Source: Bombyx mori | Lineage: Eukaryota; Arthropoda; Insecta; Lepidoptera; Bombycidae | Reading direction: 5' to 3' | Assembly (NCBI RefSeq): GCF_030269925.1 | Contig: NC_085120.1 | Span: forward strand, 11,311,501 to 11,375,500 | Length of the DNA: 64,000 bases | In this document: one piece after another, positions 22,465 to 32,403 of the stretch | Numbering within the stretch: the first letter of the stretch is position 1 | Layout of the letters: the number at the start of each line of letters is the position of its first letter | Notes under the pieces: model-generated | Seen by the model: only the letters and a program-made list of their open reading frames with translations | The model's database searches: none | Told to the model about the DNA's origin: nothing | Translations under genes and position numbers: made by a program

Positions 22465-22700
22465 GGGCCTGCGCACACCACGTTATTTAAACGCGCTGTC
22501 GACGCGCGTTTGTAGCGATACAGACGCGATACACACGCAAGTCAGAATAAACCTGTAGACCTTTGCACACCTGTATAAATTCAAATACGCGTTTGAATCC
22601 ATACAGACGCGATGCTAACGCGCGTTTGTATCGATACAAACGACAACAAACCGCTCTGTAGAATAAAAGCGAGTTTAAAAAACGTGGTGTGCACAGGCCC
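22465..22700. mobile_element. PIF/Harbinger-like MITE with TTA duplication
   Basis: TTA (22462-22464) and TTA (22701-22703) flank terminal inverted repeats GGGCCTGCGCACACCACGTT and, reversed, GGGCCTGTGCACACCACGTT. Internally ACGCGCGTTTGTA-type motifs recur. 236 bp, no coding. TTA duplications and G-rich ends are usual for PIF/Harbinger. Confidence 0.8.
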
Positions 22701-22894
22701 TTATAGTTGATACTGGCAGATTACTATCATAGAACCATCAACGCAGTGTAGGTTACGCGCGAGTAATTTCAAGTAATGGTTATAATATTACATACACTAA
22801 TCGATGGTCAATGTAGAGCGTGGCCGGTTTCCCTGTAGCTTTATGAATGACTTCGATATTTGCTTTTCAGTTCGCAAAATAGTGTAGGTATTAA

Positions 22895-23250
22895 TTATTG
22901 TTACGCCGGCAAGAGCAACATCATATATCGTCGAATAGCAAAAACGAATATCAAAAGTACTATTAAAATCGAGAACGCTCGAAAAGTACAACCCCGTCTA
23001 TTGTCAAATAGCGGAAACTCATATCGAAACTACTCGACTTGTCGGGAACGTTTTCGATAATTCTAGGGATGTCGTATCGACTATAAAAGCGTTTCGGAGA
23101 TGATACGGAGTTAGTTAATAAGCGGAATTACTCGAAGCGAAACACGGAACGGATCACCTGAAGCGAAGCGGAAGAAGTGAATTACGGAATTGTTAAGTGT
23201 TCTTTAAGTTTTTTAATGTTTAATACAGCTTTAATTTGTAATTCGATGAA
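22895..23250 (+). repeat. Dispersed repeat D, copy 3 (longest)
   Basis: Contains the blocks of both other copies in order. Its rightmost part shares GAACGGATCACCTGAAGCGA with 6990-7010 and its left part matches 11745-11862 reversed. It overlaps the region just downstream of the esterase 3' end. Confidence 0.7.
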
Positions 23251-23260
23251 TGTTTTTTTT

Positions 23261-23266
23261 TTTATT
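23261..23266 (-). terminator. Esterase polyadenylation signal
   Basis: AATAAA on the minus strand about 105 nt after the esterase stop codon. A perfect AATCACATAAAATGTGATT hairpin lies just upstream of it. Confidence 0.55.
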
Positions 23267-23369
23267 AAAAAAATCACATTTTATGTGATTCGATTTAAAT
23301 TAATATCATTGTCCCCACCCTGTATGTTAGATAGACAATTGATAGCAAAATGTTAATGTTTAGTCTCTT

Positions 23370-23583
23370 TCAAAATATTACCTTTGCCTCCGAATTCAAT
23401 GTAAATGTCCTTGGTGGTTGTGGAGTTTTGTAATGCTTCTCGTAGATACTGTTCCAGAAGGAGAACTTTTTCTTGATCAGTGGTCGTCGTAGCTCGATGT
23501 TTTTTCCCACGGATAAGTGTGGCGATCCGTACTTGTTCACATTGGGCCAAGAAGGTACTGGTGAGCTATCGACAACTGGGTTA
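23370..23583 (-). CDS. Esterase exon 3 (C-terminus)
   Basis: Acceptor TTTAATTTTGCAG ends at 23584. With the AA from exon 2 the frame runs NNPVVDSSPVPSWPNV, then KKKFSFWNSIYEKHY and a stop (TGA 23372-23370). FxFWxxIYEKHY is a usual carboxylesterase ending. An overlapping longer frame (23550-23353) is a shadow. Confidence 0.85.
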
Positions 23584-26500
23584 CTGCAAAATTAAAAACA
23601 GATGTTATGTTACGTTAAATGGCGAAAGGCTATATGGAGGATCTCTACTCTACAAATACAAAAAAAGATGTGTGGTGTCATAGGACACCGGACAGGAACG
23701 AATTTCCTTATTATAAAAATATTAATTTTAAGTTCTATTCGAGGTATAAAGAAAATAATTATTCGGGTATACATTTTTTATTGATAACAATAAAAAAACT
23801 ACAAATAAACACAAATAATATACAAAGAAACAGCTATTTATGTGAATAATAATAATGACCGTCAGCATGTAGACTATACATTAGACACTATAGCCATTAA
23901 TTATACTAAGACTATACATAAATAATAAAAATCTTCTGCTGTTCGTTCCAACAAGGATTGCTGCCTGATTTTTTTAATTGCAAACAAAATCTTTGTACGC
24001 CGACCAAATGATTTCAATGCTGTTTTTTTGTGGCTCACCAAATTTTATAATTGCTAAACATTTCATTACTTCTCTATTATTATTGTGTGACATTCATATT
24101 ATAATATAATACAGATGTTAGATGCGTTAGTAACTGTTGCACTCATTCCATAATTTCAACAGTCTAAGTTGTTCCCATAAAAATTGATAGATGGCAGTAG
24201 TATCTCTAAAAATAAAAAGTGTCGTGACAACTTTTCGTAAGAATTTTTTCCGTCTAGCCCCCTTTCACAACGCGCGATAAGGAATTTCGTTCCAATAAAA
24301 AAGGTTTTGATTATTTAAAGTTGGCTTGTGAATATTGTGTGAAAATATATGAATGTATCACGAATGTATGGAAAATGTACTACGCTTATCTAATTGTAAA
24401 CTTGTCCCAAATTTTTAATAATAACCTTCTTTTAACAAAATAATTCACTTACTTTGTTTTAATGAAATTGATCCACGCCTGCCTCAATAGTCTTTTGATA
24501 TTTATGTATTCTTGTGAAAATCCATCATCTGTTTCATCACGGACAGCTCTGGTCTGTCTGCAATGGGTTGCACCTTGGAATTCTGAATCATCTTCGTAAT
24601 ACGAATACTCATATAAATATATATTAGTATCACCAGCGGCTATTTGTAACTGAATATTTCTCAACATTGAATAAACAAACAGAGTATCTGTTTGATAGTC
24701 AACGAAATTCATATCCATGTTACTATCTATTGGTTTATTACCGAAGTAAAATTTCTTAACAGCTTCTGCGATCTCTTTCATTTCATCTACACTTTCAAAT
24801 TTAAGGTCTCCAGGTAAGAATGCACTGAAATCTTCATTCATTAGATCAATCCACGGGTTAAAGTCGCCTAAAGACATCAACCCTTCCTTATTGGTTAGAC
24901 CATACATTGTCGGGTAGCGGGTAAAATTACCACTTTTAAGAATGTTGTACGGTGCGTCATGTAAAAAAACCTCTTGCCCAACATCCTTTTCAATGCATGG
25001 CGCATATTCAACTAGTCCATCTGGTCTTTTTATATTGGGCCTAGTAAGAATAGTTTCTACAGAAATATTTAAGAAAAAGTTTTCTAGCTGTTCCAAACTA
25101 TTGAAATTAGTAAAATTAAAATTTTGGGCTTTGAGTTTGCAATTGGATCGAATTGAACTGTAAACGATCCAAGATTAGAGCCACTGTCAGGTATAGCCCT
25201 ATTGAATAGACCTTCGGACATTTTTGATACAAGCAATAAGTCAACAGAAGAACCGCCTGCACTACATCCAGTTATTGTTACGTCATTGGGATCACCACCG
25301 AAAGTAGCGATATTCCGTTTTACCCAGCGAAGGGCTGTAATTTGATCCTTCATACCGGCATTGCCGGGAATTTTCTCAGTGCCCAAACATAAGAACCCAA
25401 GTAGCCCAATACGGTAGTTAAAAGTGACCACTATAACGTTGTTTAACGCTGCGAAGTCTGTGAATCTATGAGCATTGCCCAACCCGGAATAATAGGCCCC
25501 GCCGTGAATATCTACCATCACTGGTAGATTCTCTTGTTCAGTATCAGGAACGAATATATTCATAACTAAACAATCTTCTTGCATTATTTTATCTGATAGA
25601 TCCACGTAAACTACTTCAGCTTGAGGACATATTATTCCTTTCTTTACGGCTTCGAAGGTTTCCGTCCACGGTTCTGGTGATACTGCTGGCTGTAGAATAA
25701 TTAATTACGTTACTTGTCACAGGTTTCATTGAAATAATAATAAAACAAAAATCTTTGATTTCGAGACATCATATATTTATTTATTTATTTATAACTTCAT
25801 ATACTAGAAAGTATAAAGGCGGACTTAATGCCATAGGCATTCTCTTATAGTCTACCTTAGGGAAGTGCAGAGATGAACCTTGGTAGGTGTAGTGTGAAGG
25901 TGATATTACTTAAGCATATGTTAAGTATAACATACATAATATTTATAGATACAAATACATATACATATCATAAATATATACATATAAAAACATATATACA
26001 CAAATATTATCAATTAGATGACTCTGCTAACTCTCTGAGAAAGTTTTCGAACCTTCGTCTTAAACGCTTCACGTGTGGTGGCTGACCTTATTTTGAGTGG
26101 GAGCCCATTCCGTAGAATAATAGACTGTATAGTGAATGAATAATGTAAAAAGTCAGAACTATGTGGAGAACAGCGAAGAAGAAGATTATGAGATGAACGA
26201 AGATCTCGGCTGTGGTCAGACTCTAAGTATTGAAAGGAAGTAGTTAAATAAGCAGGTGGATTTGGGGAGTGCAACAAAGAGTAAAGAGTACTGAGAGCAC
26301 GAAAGCTACGGCGTTGACGAATGGGGAGCCATTTGAGTTGGGAGCGATAAGAAAATACGTGATCGTATTTCCGAAGATTATAAATAAATGGAATGCAGTT
26401 ATTGAGAAGCCGGTTAAGTTTATTGAGTATATCTGCATTCAGGTCAAAGTAGCACACATCACCATAGTCGATCATGGGGAAGACCAAAGTTTGAACGAGC

Positions 26501-27246
26501 ATTGTCTTGGTCTCGAGCGGAAGGAAATTCTTCAGGCGGTAAAGCATATGGAGTGTAAGTGTAACTCGCTGACACACGGAGATGACCTGGGCTCGCCAAC
26601 TCAGGCTGGAGTCAATAAGTAGTGTCTGGAGTCAGTAAGTAGAATCATATATCATAGTGTGGTAGTATGACTACATAGTATAAAACAAAGTCGCTTTCTC
26701 TGTCCCTATATCCCTATGTATGCTTAAATCTTTAAAACTACGCAACAGATTTTGATGCGCATGTAGAACATGCAACTTGATGAGCCTACCCAGGGTCGGT
26801 CCATCCAGCCTTTCTGCTAATACCCTCAAGACGTTGTTGATGCTTCCTCCTACTGTACGCATAATGGATGCTACGTTTTTGAGCATTCTCGTTAAATAGT
26901 CATCAGTGTGTGCATTGGCAAACATACCTGATGCACTACAATAGACTGAAAGTCTCAACAACACCCTGATCAAGATGCAGTATGGCTGATAACTAATGAA
27001 CACGCGAGTAGTAAAATCCAATATCGATAAATTTACAAAGATGCGATGTTAAATATTATCTCTCAGCTTTACCTGAAACCTCTCCTTGATTGTCGCAAAA
27101 GGTATCTCATAGAATGAGTAGAAGCCGTCACCTTCATATTTATAGCCACGTACTGGTCCTTGCTCTATATTGACTACCCTAGATACATTCTTTGAGACAA
27201 CTGCCACGATAACACAAAAAATTACCAACGAACTTTTCAGAAACAT
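23370..27246 (-). CDS. Carboxylesterase (type-B, secreted), three coding exons, one frameshift
   Basis: Alpha/beta-hydrolase of the carboxylesterase/cholinesterase family, which hydrolyses ester substrates and in moths is often secreted. Exons: 27246-27073, 25689-24453, 23583-23370. Every intron is GT..AG and phases agree. The start MFLKSSLVIFCVIVAVVS is a signal peptide. Then come QGPVRGYKYEG, EDCLVMNIFVP, VDIHGGAYYSG (oxyanion-hole HGG), and the serine elbow GCSAGGSSV, where the usual residue before Ser is Glu/Asp/His rather than Cys. NKEGL carries the likely acidic residue and GATHC the His. Total about 540 residues, normal for the family. One base is missing at 25120-25130, shifting the frame, so this is a recent pseudogene, a null allele or a sequencing error. 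Confidence 0.88.
23584..24452 (-). other. Esterase intron 2
   Basis: 869 bp, GT..AG. It contains the GGAACGAAGTTCC repeat copy at 24216-24297; otherwise AT-rich with nothing recognisable. Confidence 0.75.
24216..24297 (-). repeat. Dispersed repeat with GGAACGAAGTTCC core, copy 2
   Basis: Reverse complement of 12603-12690, here with GGAACGAAATTCC. Confidence 0.75.
24453..25689 (-). CDS. Esterase exon 2 with one-base deletion
   Basis: Acceptor TTCTACAG at 25690-25697; donor AAA|GTAAGT at 24452. It is 1237 bp; 1238 would give the phase 2 the next exon requires. Before the break the frame reads VQFDPIANSK, after it AQNFNFTNFNSLEQLENFF. Taken straight, translation stops at WNS (25084). Confidence 0.88.
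25773..26640 (-). mobile_element. CR1/jockey-type LINE, 5'-truncated, in esterase intron 1
   Basis: The minus frame (about 26630 to 26014) encodes a LINE C-terminus: SSLSWRAQVISVCQRVTLTL, NLRKYDHVFSYRSQLKWLPI, LHSPNPPAYLTTSFQYL. The 3' UTR ends in (AAAT)n at 25773-25793. The same 3' UTR appears in plus orientation at 38745-38947. Confidence 0.85.
26641..27072 (-). other. Intron remainder with an unassigned open frame
   Basis: A 116-residue minus frame (27021-26671) with LKNVASIMRTVGGSINNVLR and RLIKLHVLHAHQN may be retroelement-derived. It has no splice signals tying it to the esterase, and I do not recognise it. Confidence 0.4.
27073..27246 (-). CDS. Esterase exon 1
   Basis: Ends ERFQ at CAG|GTAAAG (donor 27072-27071), phase 0. 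An upstream in-frame ATG at 27273 would add nine residues, but the TATA box at 27288-27295 would place the transcript start near 27265, so the ATG at 27246 is preferred; it also opens a better signal peptide. Confidence 0.85.
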
Positions 27247-27287
27247 TGTGTTTATAAAAATAACTAACACCATTATATTTCTACCAC

Positions 27288-27295
27288 TATTTATA
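27288..27295 (-). promoter_or_regulatory. TATA box of the esterase gene
   Basis: TATAAATA on the minus strand, about 42 nt upstream of the preferred ATG. Confidence 0.6.
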
Positions 27296-27469
27296 GTATT
27301 ATATCGAGATTACAACAATTACCGCAATCATTATCAGTTCATCTAGATTTAAGATTATTTATATTAAAATTAATAGTCCAATATAAGAATGGCTTTATTT
27401 GTTATTGCGTTGTAAACAATTTAATGATATTTTTGATAAAGTTTATTAGCTAAATAAAGTAAACTTAGC

Positions 27470-27575
27470 GTCTCCTGACTGTTGGAACGAGGGTCGTGGG
27501 TTCGATTTCACATCACGCAGACAATCATGTGATAAACAGGTTTGTTAGCTCTTTGTCTGGGTGTTTATTATCTAT
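27470..27575 (+). repeat. tRNA-derived SINE (family C) fragment
   Basis: GGTCGTGGGTTCGATTTCAC box B region and GTGATAAACAGGTTTGTTAG body. Confidence 0.6.
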
Positions 27576-27626
27576 TAAAGAAAAAACTTTATACCCCTTT
27601 TTACGGAAATTGCGGGGACGGAGAAG

Positions 27627-27705
27627 TATGAAATTTCCCACACTTATAGAGAATTTAAAATAGGAGTGCAGAACGGTAATTTTTTTTTAAATTATGGCCC
27701 CATAG
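27627..27705 (+). repeat. Short dispersed repeat G, copy 2
   Basis: See 17053-17145. Confidence 0.6.
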
Positions 27706-27711
27706 CACACA

Positions 27712-28305
27712 CCGTCCATTGTTGTCGTTTGACCAGCGGTGTACTCGAAAAAAAATCCACGATGACTCCTCCAGCGTGAACAGCGCACTATGCAGTCACT
27801 TTGAGCGGGTGTAATGGCTTCTCGTGTATCACTCGTGGATTTTCTGTACCCCGGAAGCGATAGTTCTGCTTGTTTACGTACCCGCTGAGGTGGAAACGAG
27901 CCTCATCGCTCAATATGATTTTGGTCGAAAAATCGTCCACTTCGTCCTCAAGATTGAGGATGGTCTGGGCGTAGGGCCGCGTAGGTTACACGCGTTTGGC
28001 GGTCGAAAACCAGCAGCTGATGCACGGACTGCACTTAGTACAGGAACATGCGCAGGTCTTTGACCAAAATTCGCCTTAGGGACGACCGGCTGATGGCTAA
28101 TTGCGAGGCACGAATTGTTACGCAAAAAAATAGACACGATTATTCCGCGTTCTTGGGGACTGTCCAGCTCCATGGGTTGTTCACTTGTATTCTACACCTG
28201 TCCAGTCCACAAATGTCAAAACAGATTTGACATTGGCGGCCATTTGCAAAAATAAGAGCATCTTCCAATAGGGTGATTTCTTTTGGCCCACCTTGTACAA
28301 GCTGT
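27712..28305 (-). pseudogene. Decayed Tc1/mariner-type transposase
   Basis: Minus-strand translation in shifting frames gives VHQLLVFDRQTRVTYA, then FSTKII and an ARFHLSGYVNKQNYRF-like segment (the SDEAHF...GYVNKQN block of Tc1/mariner relatives), then HPLKVT and CAVHAGGVI. Stops and shifts are many. A GGTGGGCCAAAAGAAATCAC end lies at 28283-28305, plausibly its terminal repeat; the opposite end is lost at about 27712. Confidence 0.65.
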
Positions 28306-28494
28306 CAGAGTGAATTATCAAATTAGGAAGTTATCCATAATTATGAATATTAATTAAATTAATATGATATCTAATCGTAAATGTGATGCTTTAATCATCT
28401 TTACTATTAGCGAAAACACCTGTTATTGTTTTTATTATACCCATTTTGTTTTGAATGTGAATTTGTCAATTTTTACACTAATAAACTAATTATA

Positions 28495-29471
28495 AATATT
28501 GTTGCTATGGGGCAATGCGGCCGATGTAGAAATGATATTTATTCTGCAGAAAAGAGCTATACGTGCTATTTATAACATGCACTCAAGGGAATTCCTGAGG
28601 GAAAAATTTAAAGAAATTAAAGTACTCACTATGCCATCCTAGTACATTTTTTAAAATTTGATGTATGTTCGTAAACATATTGAGGAGTTTCCTAAAAAGT
28701 CTGATATACTGGTGGTAGGACCTCTTGGGAGTCCGCACGGGTAAGTACCACCACTCGCCTATTTCCGCCGTGAAGCAGTAATGCGTTTCGGTTCGAAGGG
28801 TGGGGTAGCCGTTGTAACTATACTGAGATCTTAGAACTTATATCTCGAGGCGGGTGGCGCATTTACGTTGTAGATGTCTATGGGCTCCAGTAACCACTTA
28901 ACACCAGGTGGGCTGTGAGCTCGTCAATCCACCTAAGCAATAAAAAAAAAAAAAAAAAAAAACATAGAAATGCTAGGAACAAATACAAGCTTGTTGTGCC
29001 GATGAGTAGGTTACATAAGATACGAAATTCATTCGGGTGTTTGTCTGTACAACAAACTGTACAACAGTACAGCCTGTACAACAAAATCCCACAAGATGTT
29101 CAGAACCTACATATACATAGGTTTAAGAAAACTATTAAAGAACATCTGTGCAATAAAGCTTACTATAAAGTCAATGATTATCTAGAAGATGGCACAAAGT
29201 GGGAATGAGTTGCTCGCTTCGGGCATTTCAATATTGTAATAATTGTTACGTTATAAATTTCATTGTAAAAATGAGTATTTAAAAAAAAATGTGATATGTA
29301 AAAACACAAAATCTAATATTAGAAAAAAAAACATGCCCGCTGAGTTTCTTGCCAGTTCTTCTCAGGACGGAGGGTAGTTTTTGTGAATTGGCGGTAGTTC
29401 CTTTTGACGTTCAATAAGTATGTACTTTTATTTATGTTGAATAATTTTTTTTTGAATTTATTTGATTTGAA
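28495..29471 (+). mobile_element. Jockey/CR1-type LINE C-terminus and 3' UTR, split by Bm1
   Basis: Plus frame: WGNAADVEMIFILQKRAIRA, a stop near 28640, MYVRKHIEEFPKKSD, then Bm1 (28708-28962), then YKLVVPMSRLHKIRNSF, YNKIPQDVQNLHIHRFKK and NDYLEDGTKWE with a stop at 29206. The 3' UTR has CCCGCTGAGTTTCTTGCCAG and GTTCAATAAGTATGTACTTT. A small internal CTGTACAACA repetition breaks the frame context near 29050. Confidence 0.9.
28708..28962 (+). repeat. Bm1 SINE inserted in a LINE
   Basis: 5'-truncated at TACTGGTGG; 22-base A tail. LINE coding resumes right after it. Confidence 0.95.
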
Positions 29472-29499
29472 TGCGACAAGACGATACGGATCTGTGGCC

Positions 29500-29642
29500 A
29501 AACGTTAACTTGTTGACAGAACTTGACCTGAAGAGCTAAAAGGCGGGTTCTTCCCCTGCCACTGCTAAGGTCCACGAGAGATGGTAACCCCTCACTCAGG
29601 TGGGTCGTAAGATCGTTCACCTACTTGAGCAGCAAAAAAAAC
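29500..29642 (+). mobile_element. LINE tail related to family T
   Basis: CCCCTGCCACTGCTAAGGTC, CACTCAGGTGGGTCGTAAG, CACCTACTTGAGCAGCAAAA. Confidence 0.6.
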
Positions 29643-29863
29643 TATTATTCAATTCATCTCGTTGATGTAATGCTACGCGATCTTGAATCTTGTATCAAGG
29701 GGTTGAGCTTCACTCCACGTCAATTTTAGTGTCCTCGTTAAATTTGTTCTGGAAATTGGTCTATTTGTTTTTTCCGTTCTCGTTTCCGGTGCCAATATTA
29801 CAGTAGAAGCTTCTAATTATTTCTTATCTTGAGGCCGTTGATAACGTTAATTCACGCTCAATG

Positions 29864-30109
29864 TTTTTTTTTTTATTGCTTACATGGGTGGACGAGCTCA
29901 CAGCCCACCTGGTGTTAAGTGTTTACTGGAGCCTATAGACATCTACAACGTAAATGCGCCACCCACCTTGAGATATAAGTTCTAAGGTCTCAGTATAGTT
30001 ACAACGGCTGCCCTACCCTTCAAACCGAAACGCATTACTGCTTCACGACAGAAATAGGCAGGGTGGTGGTACCTATCCGCGCGGACTCACAAGAGGTCCT
30101 ACCACCAGT
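29864..30109 (-). repeat. Bm1 SINE, 5'-truncated
   Basis: T tract to CCACCAGT, close to consensus. Confidence 0.95.
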
Positions 30110-30292
30110 AATACTATATATAGTTACATACAATTAAACCTTAGCAATGGTAGGCAATTATTTTTTTTATTGCTTACATGCGTGGACGAGCTCACAGTCT
30201 AACCTGGTGTTAAGTAGTTACTGGAGCCCATAGACATTTACAACGTAAATGCGCAACCCACCTTGAGATATATGTTCTAAGATCTTAGTATA

Positions 30293-31600
30293 CCTAGTCT
30301 TGCGATAAATACTGAGGCAAAGGAAAAAAAATTCTATTGCAAATAACATTTATTACTTTTACAGTGTGTTAGTTTAATACAAAAATATAAAACAATTTAA
30401 AGTTTAAAAAGCTTATTCGAAGTGGTCTCCATTGGCTGCAATACGGTCCTTTAAGCGTTGAGGCCAGTTATCTATAGAAGCACGCACTCTTTCCATGGGA
30501 AATTTTTTCACTGCCAATCGTACGGATTGTTTTAGGGACTCCAAATTATCATGGCGTTTAGAGCAAGCTGCACTCTCTAAAACTGACCATAAATCATAAT
30601 CCAGAGGATTAAGATCGGGACTAGATGACGGCCAGTCTTCAGCTCTGATGAAGTCCGAAAAGTTCGTTTTCAACCAGGACTGCGTAGACCGAGCTTTATG
30701 ACCTGGCGCCGAGTCTTGCTGGAAGGACCATTCTTGATTATTGAACATGGTGTTGTTAAGGGGCTTCACTATCTTCTCAAGAATGGTATCTTGATACACT
30801 TGTGCCGATGTTTTGATACCTTCTTCACAAAAGTATGGCTCAGTCACTCCTTCATAGCTAATACCCCACCAAACCATCACTGAAATCGGATAGTGCCCAC
30901 GTTGCACTCTGTCGACTAATTGGGAAGCTTTCTTAGAGCTTTGAGCATAAATACGGTCATTGTGTTTGTTAAAATGTTGCTCAATTGTAAAAAATTTCTC
31001 ATCCGTAAACAAAAATTTTCTATGACCTCCCTTTGCGTACCGCTTCAGTAGTAGTTTTGATTTTACCACCCTATTCTCTTTTAAATTATCAGTTAAGAAA
31101 TGACCAGTACGTCTCTTATAGGCTGCAAGTCCTAAGTCATCTTTTAAAATACGCGACATGGTTCTAGGTGCTATCTTCATCTCCCGAGATAAAATCTTTT
31201 GCTTTCGGACAGGATTTCTTCGAATTCTTTCCCTTACTGCTTTGACCACCTTTTTCGTACGAACACTACATTGACGACCAGATCTTTTTCTGTCACGAAC
31301 AGAGGAAGTCTCATTGCACCTATTAATAGCCCGGTACACAAACATTTTACTAATACCAAGCGTATGGACAGTTTTAAAAATTGCATTTGGCTCCATACCT
31401 ACTTTGTGTAATGCAATTACAGCGATTCGGTTCTCTTTATCACTCCACTCCATTTTAATATCGCAAAATATTGTACAATGTATTGGCGCCAAAATGAGAA
31501 AACTAAATGAGCAATCATATAAAAATGACAGATTCCAAATTCAAATGTAATATTTTGTTTATTTTTAATTGTAACAGTATTTATGGCCAGACTACGTAGG
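30293..31600 (-). mobile_element. Full-length maT-type mariner
   Basis: 1308 bp between duplicated TA dinucleotides (30291-30292, 31601-31602). Ends read CCTAGTCTTGCGATAAATAC (left) and CCTACGTAGTCTGGCCATAA (right, reversed), both continuing to ATAAATACTG. The left end lacks a CGTA present on the right. It holds one uninterrupted transposase frame. The DD37D signature places it with the maT/Bmmar1 lineage. Confidence 0.93.
30413..31453 (-). CDS. Mariner (maT, DD37D) transposase, intact frame
   Basis: 346 residues from MEWSDKENR; an upstream in-frame ATG at 31492 is less likely since family members start at this point. It cuts and pastes the surrounding element at TA sites. An N-terminal paired-type DNA-binding region (residues 1-115) contains ALHKVGMEP.AIFKTV and RSGRQCSVRT linker. 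Catalytic Asp residues: FTDEKFF, FQQDSAPGH, and PLDYDLW, with 37 residues between the second and third. No stops or shifts. The original silkworm Bmmar1 was described from decayed copies, so an open frame is notable. Whether it is active is unknown; a missense change could still inactivate it. Confidence 0.93.
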   Translation of the reverse strand: MEWSDKENRIAVIALHKVGMEPNAIFKTVHTLGISKMFVYRAINRCNETSSVRDRKRSGRQCSVRTKKVVKAVRERIRRNPVRKQKILSREMKIAPRTMSRILKDDLGLAAYKRRTGHFLTDNLKENRVVKSKLLLKRYAKGGHRKFLFTDEKFFTIEQHFNKHNDRIYAQSSKKASQLVDRVQRGHYPISVMVWWGISYEGVTEPYFCEEGIKTSAQVYQDTILEKIVKPLNNTMFNNQEWSFQQDSAPGHKARSTQSWLKTNFSDFIRAEDWPSSSPDLNPLDYDLWSVLESAACSKRHDNLESLKQSVRLAVKKFPMERVRASIDNWPQRLKDRIAANGDHFE

Positions 31601-31950
31601 TAGTTACAACGTCTGCCCCGATCTTCAAACTGAAACGCATTACTGCTTCAGGGCAGAAACGGGCAGGGTGGGGAGTACCTACCCGCGCGGACTCACAAGA
31701 GGTACTACCACCAGTTTCTCTACCATCAGTTCTTCAAACGACCTTCAAGGTAGTCTTCGGCGGTAGACAGCGGCGGCGAAGAGTCTGGAGCTACTGAGAT
31801 CTACGAGCGAAGATAACCCATCACCGTCAAGTGGAAAGCGTATTCTTTTGGTACACAATAAAAGTACTCATGAAGACCGTGATAAGTGATCCACAGTTCC
31901 ATGAAAATAATTACTAAAACAGTTATATAGGTATTCTATTCGATTTTCGG

Positions 31951-32314
31951 GTACGGGAGTGCTCTGAGGAATTGTTCGAGATGATACCGGCATCTCGTTT
32001 TTACCATCGCACCGCCCGCCACCGGAGTAGAGTTCATCCATACTACCTGGAGCCACTGCGGTCATCCACAGTGCGTTTCCAGAGGTCTTTTTTGCCACGT
32101 GCCATCCGGCTATGGAATGAGCTCCCCTCCACGGTGTTTCCCGAGCGCTATGACATGTCCTTCTTCAAGCGAGGCTTGTGGAGAGTATTAAATGGTAGGC
32201 AGCAGCTTGGCTCTGCCCCTGGCATTGCTGAAGTCCATGGGCGACGGTAACCACTCACCATCAGGTGGGCCGTATGCTCGTCTGCCTACAAGGGCAATAC
32301 AAAAATAAAAAAAA
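31951..32314 (+). mobile_element. LINE family T, C-terminus and tail
   Basis: Frame from 31972: SRFYHRTARHRSRVHPYYLE, RLWNELPSTVFPERYDMSFF, GLWRVLNGRQQLGSAPG, stop, then A-rich tail. Confidence 0.9.
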
Positions 32315-32403
32315 TACCTACCCGCGCGGGCTCACAATACGCGCTACCATCATACTTACTTTAATCAGTAATTTGTAATTACATGAGCTTAATAAGTAAG
32401 ACT

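Larger units (their letters stand above)
30161..31715 (-). repeat. Bm1 SINE split by a mariner
   Basis: The tail half 30161-30292 and body half 31601-31715 rejoin at AGTA-TA-GTTAC, the usual Bm1 text, leaving exactly one TA duplicated. Confidence 0.95.

Noticed and set aside
23353..23550. 65-residue minus frame starting MAQCEQVRIATLIRG
   Set aside because: Shadow of esterase exon 3 in another frame; the true frame gives the conserved FSFWNSIYEKHY ending.
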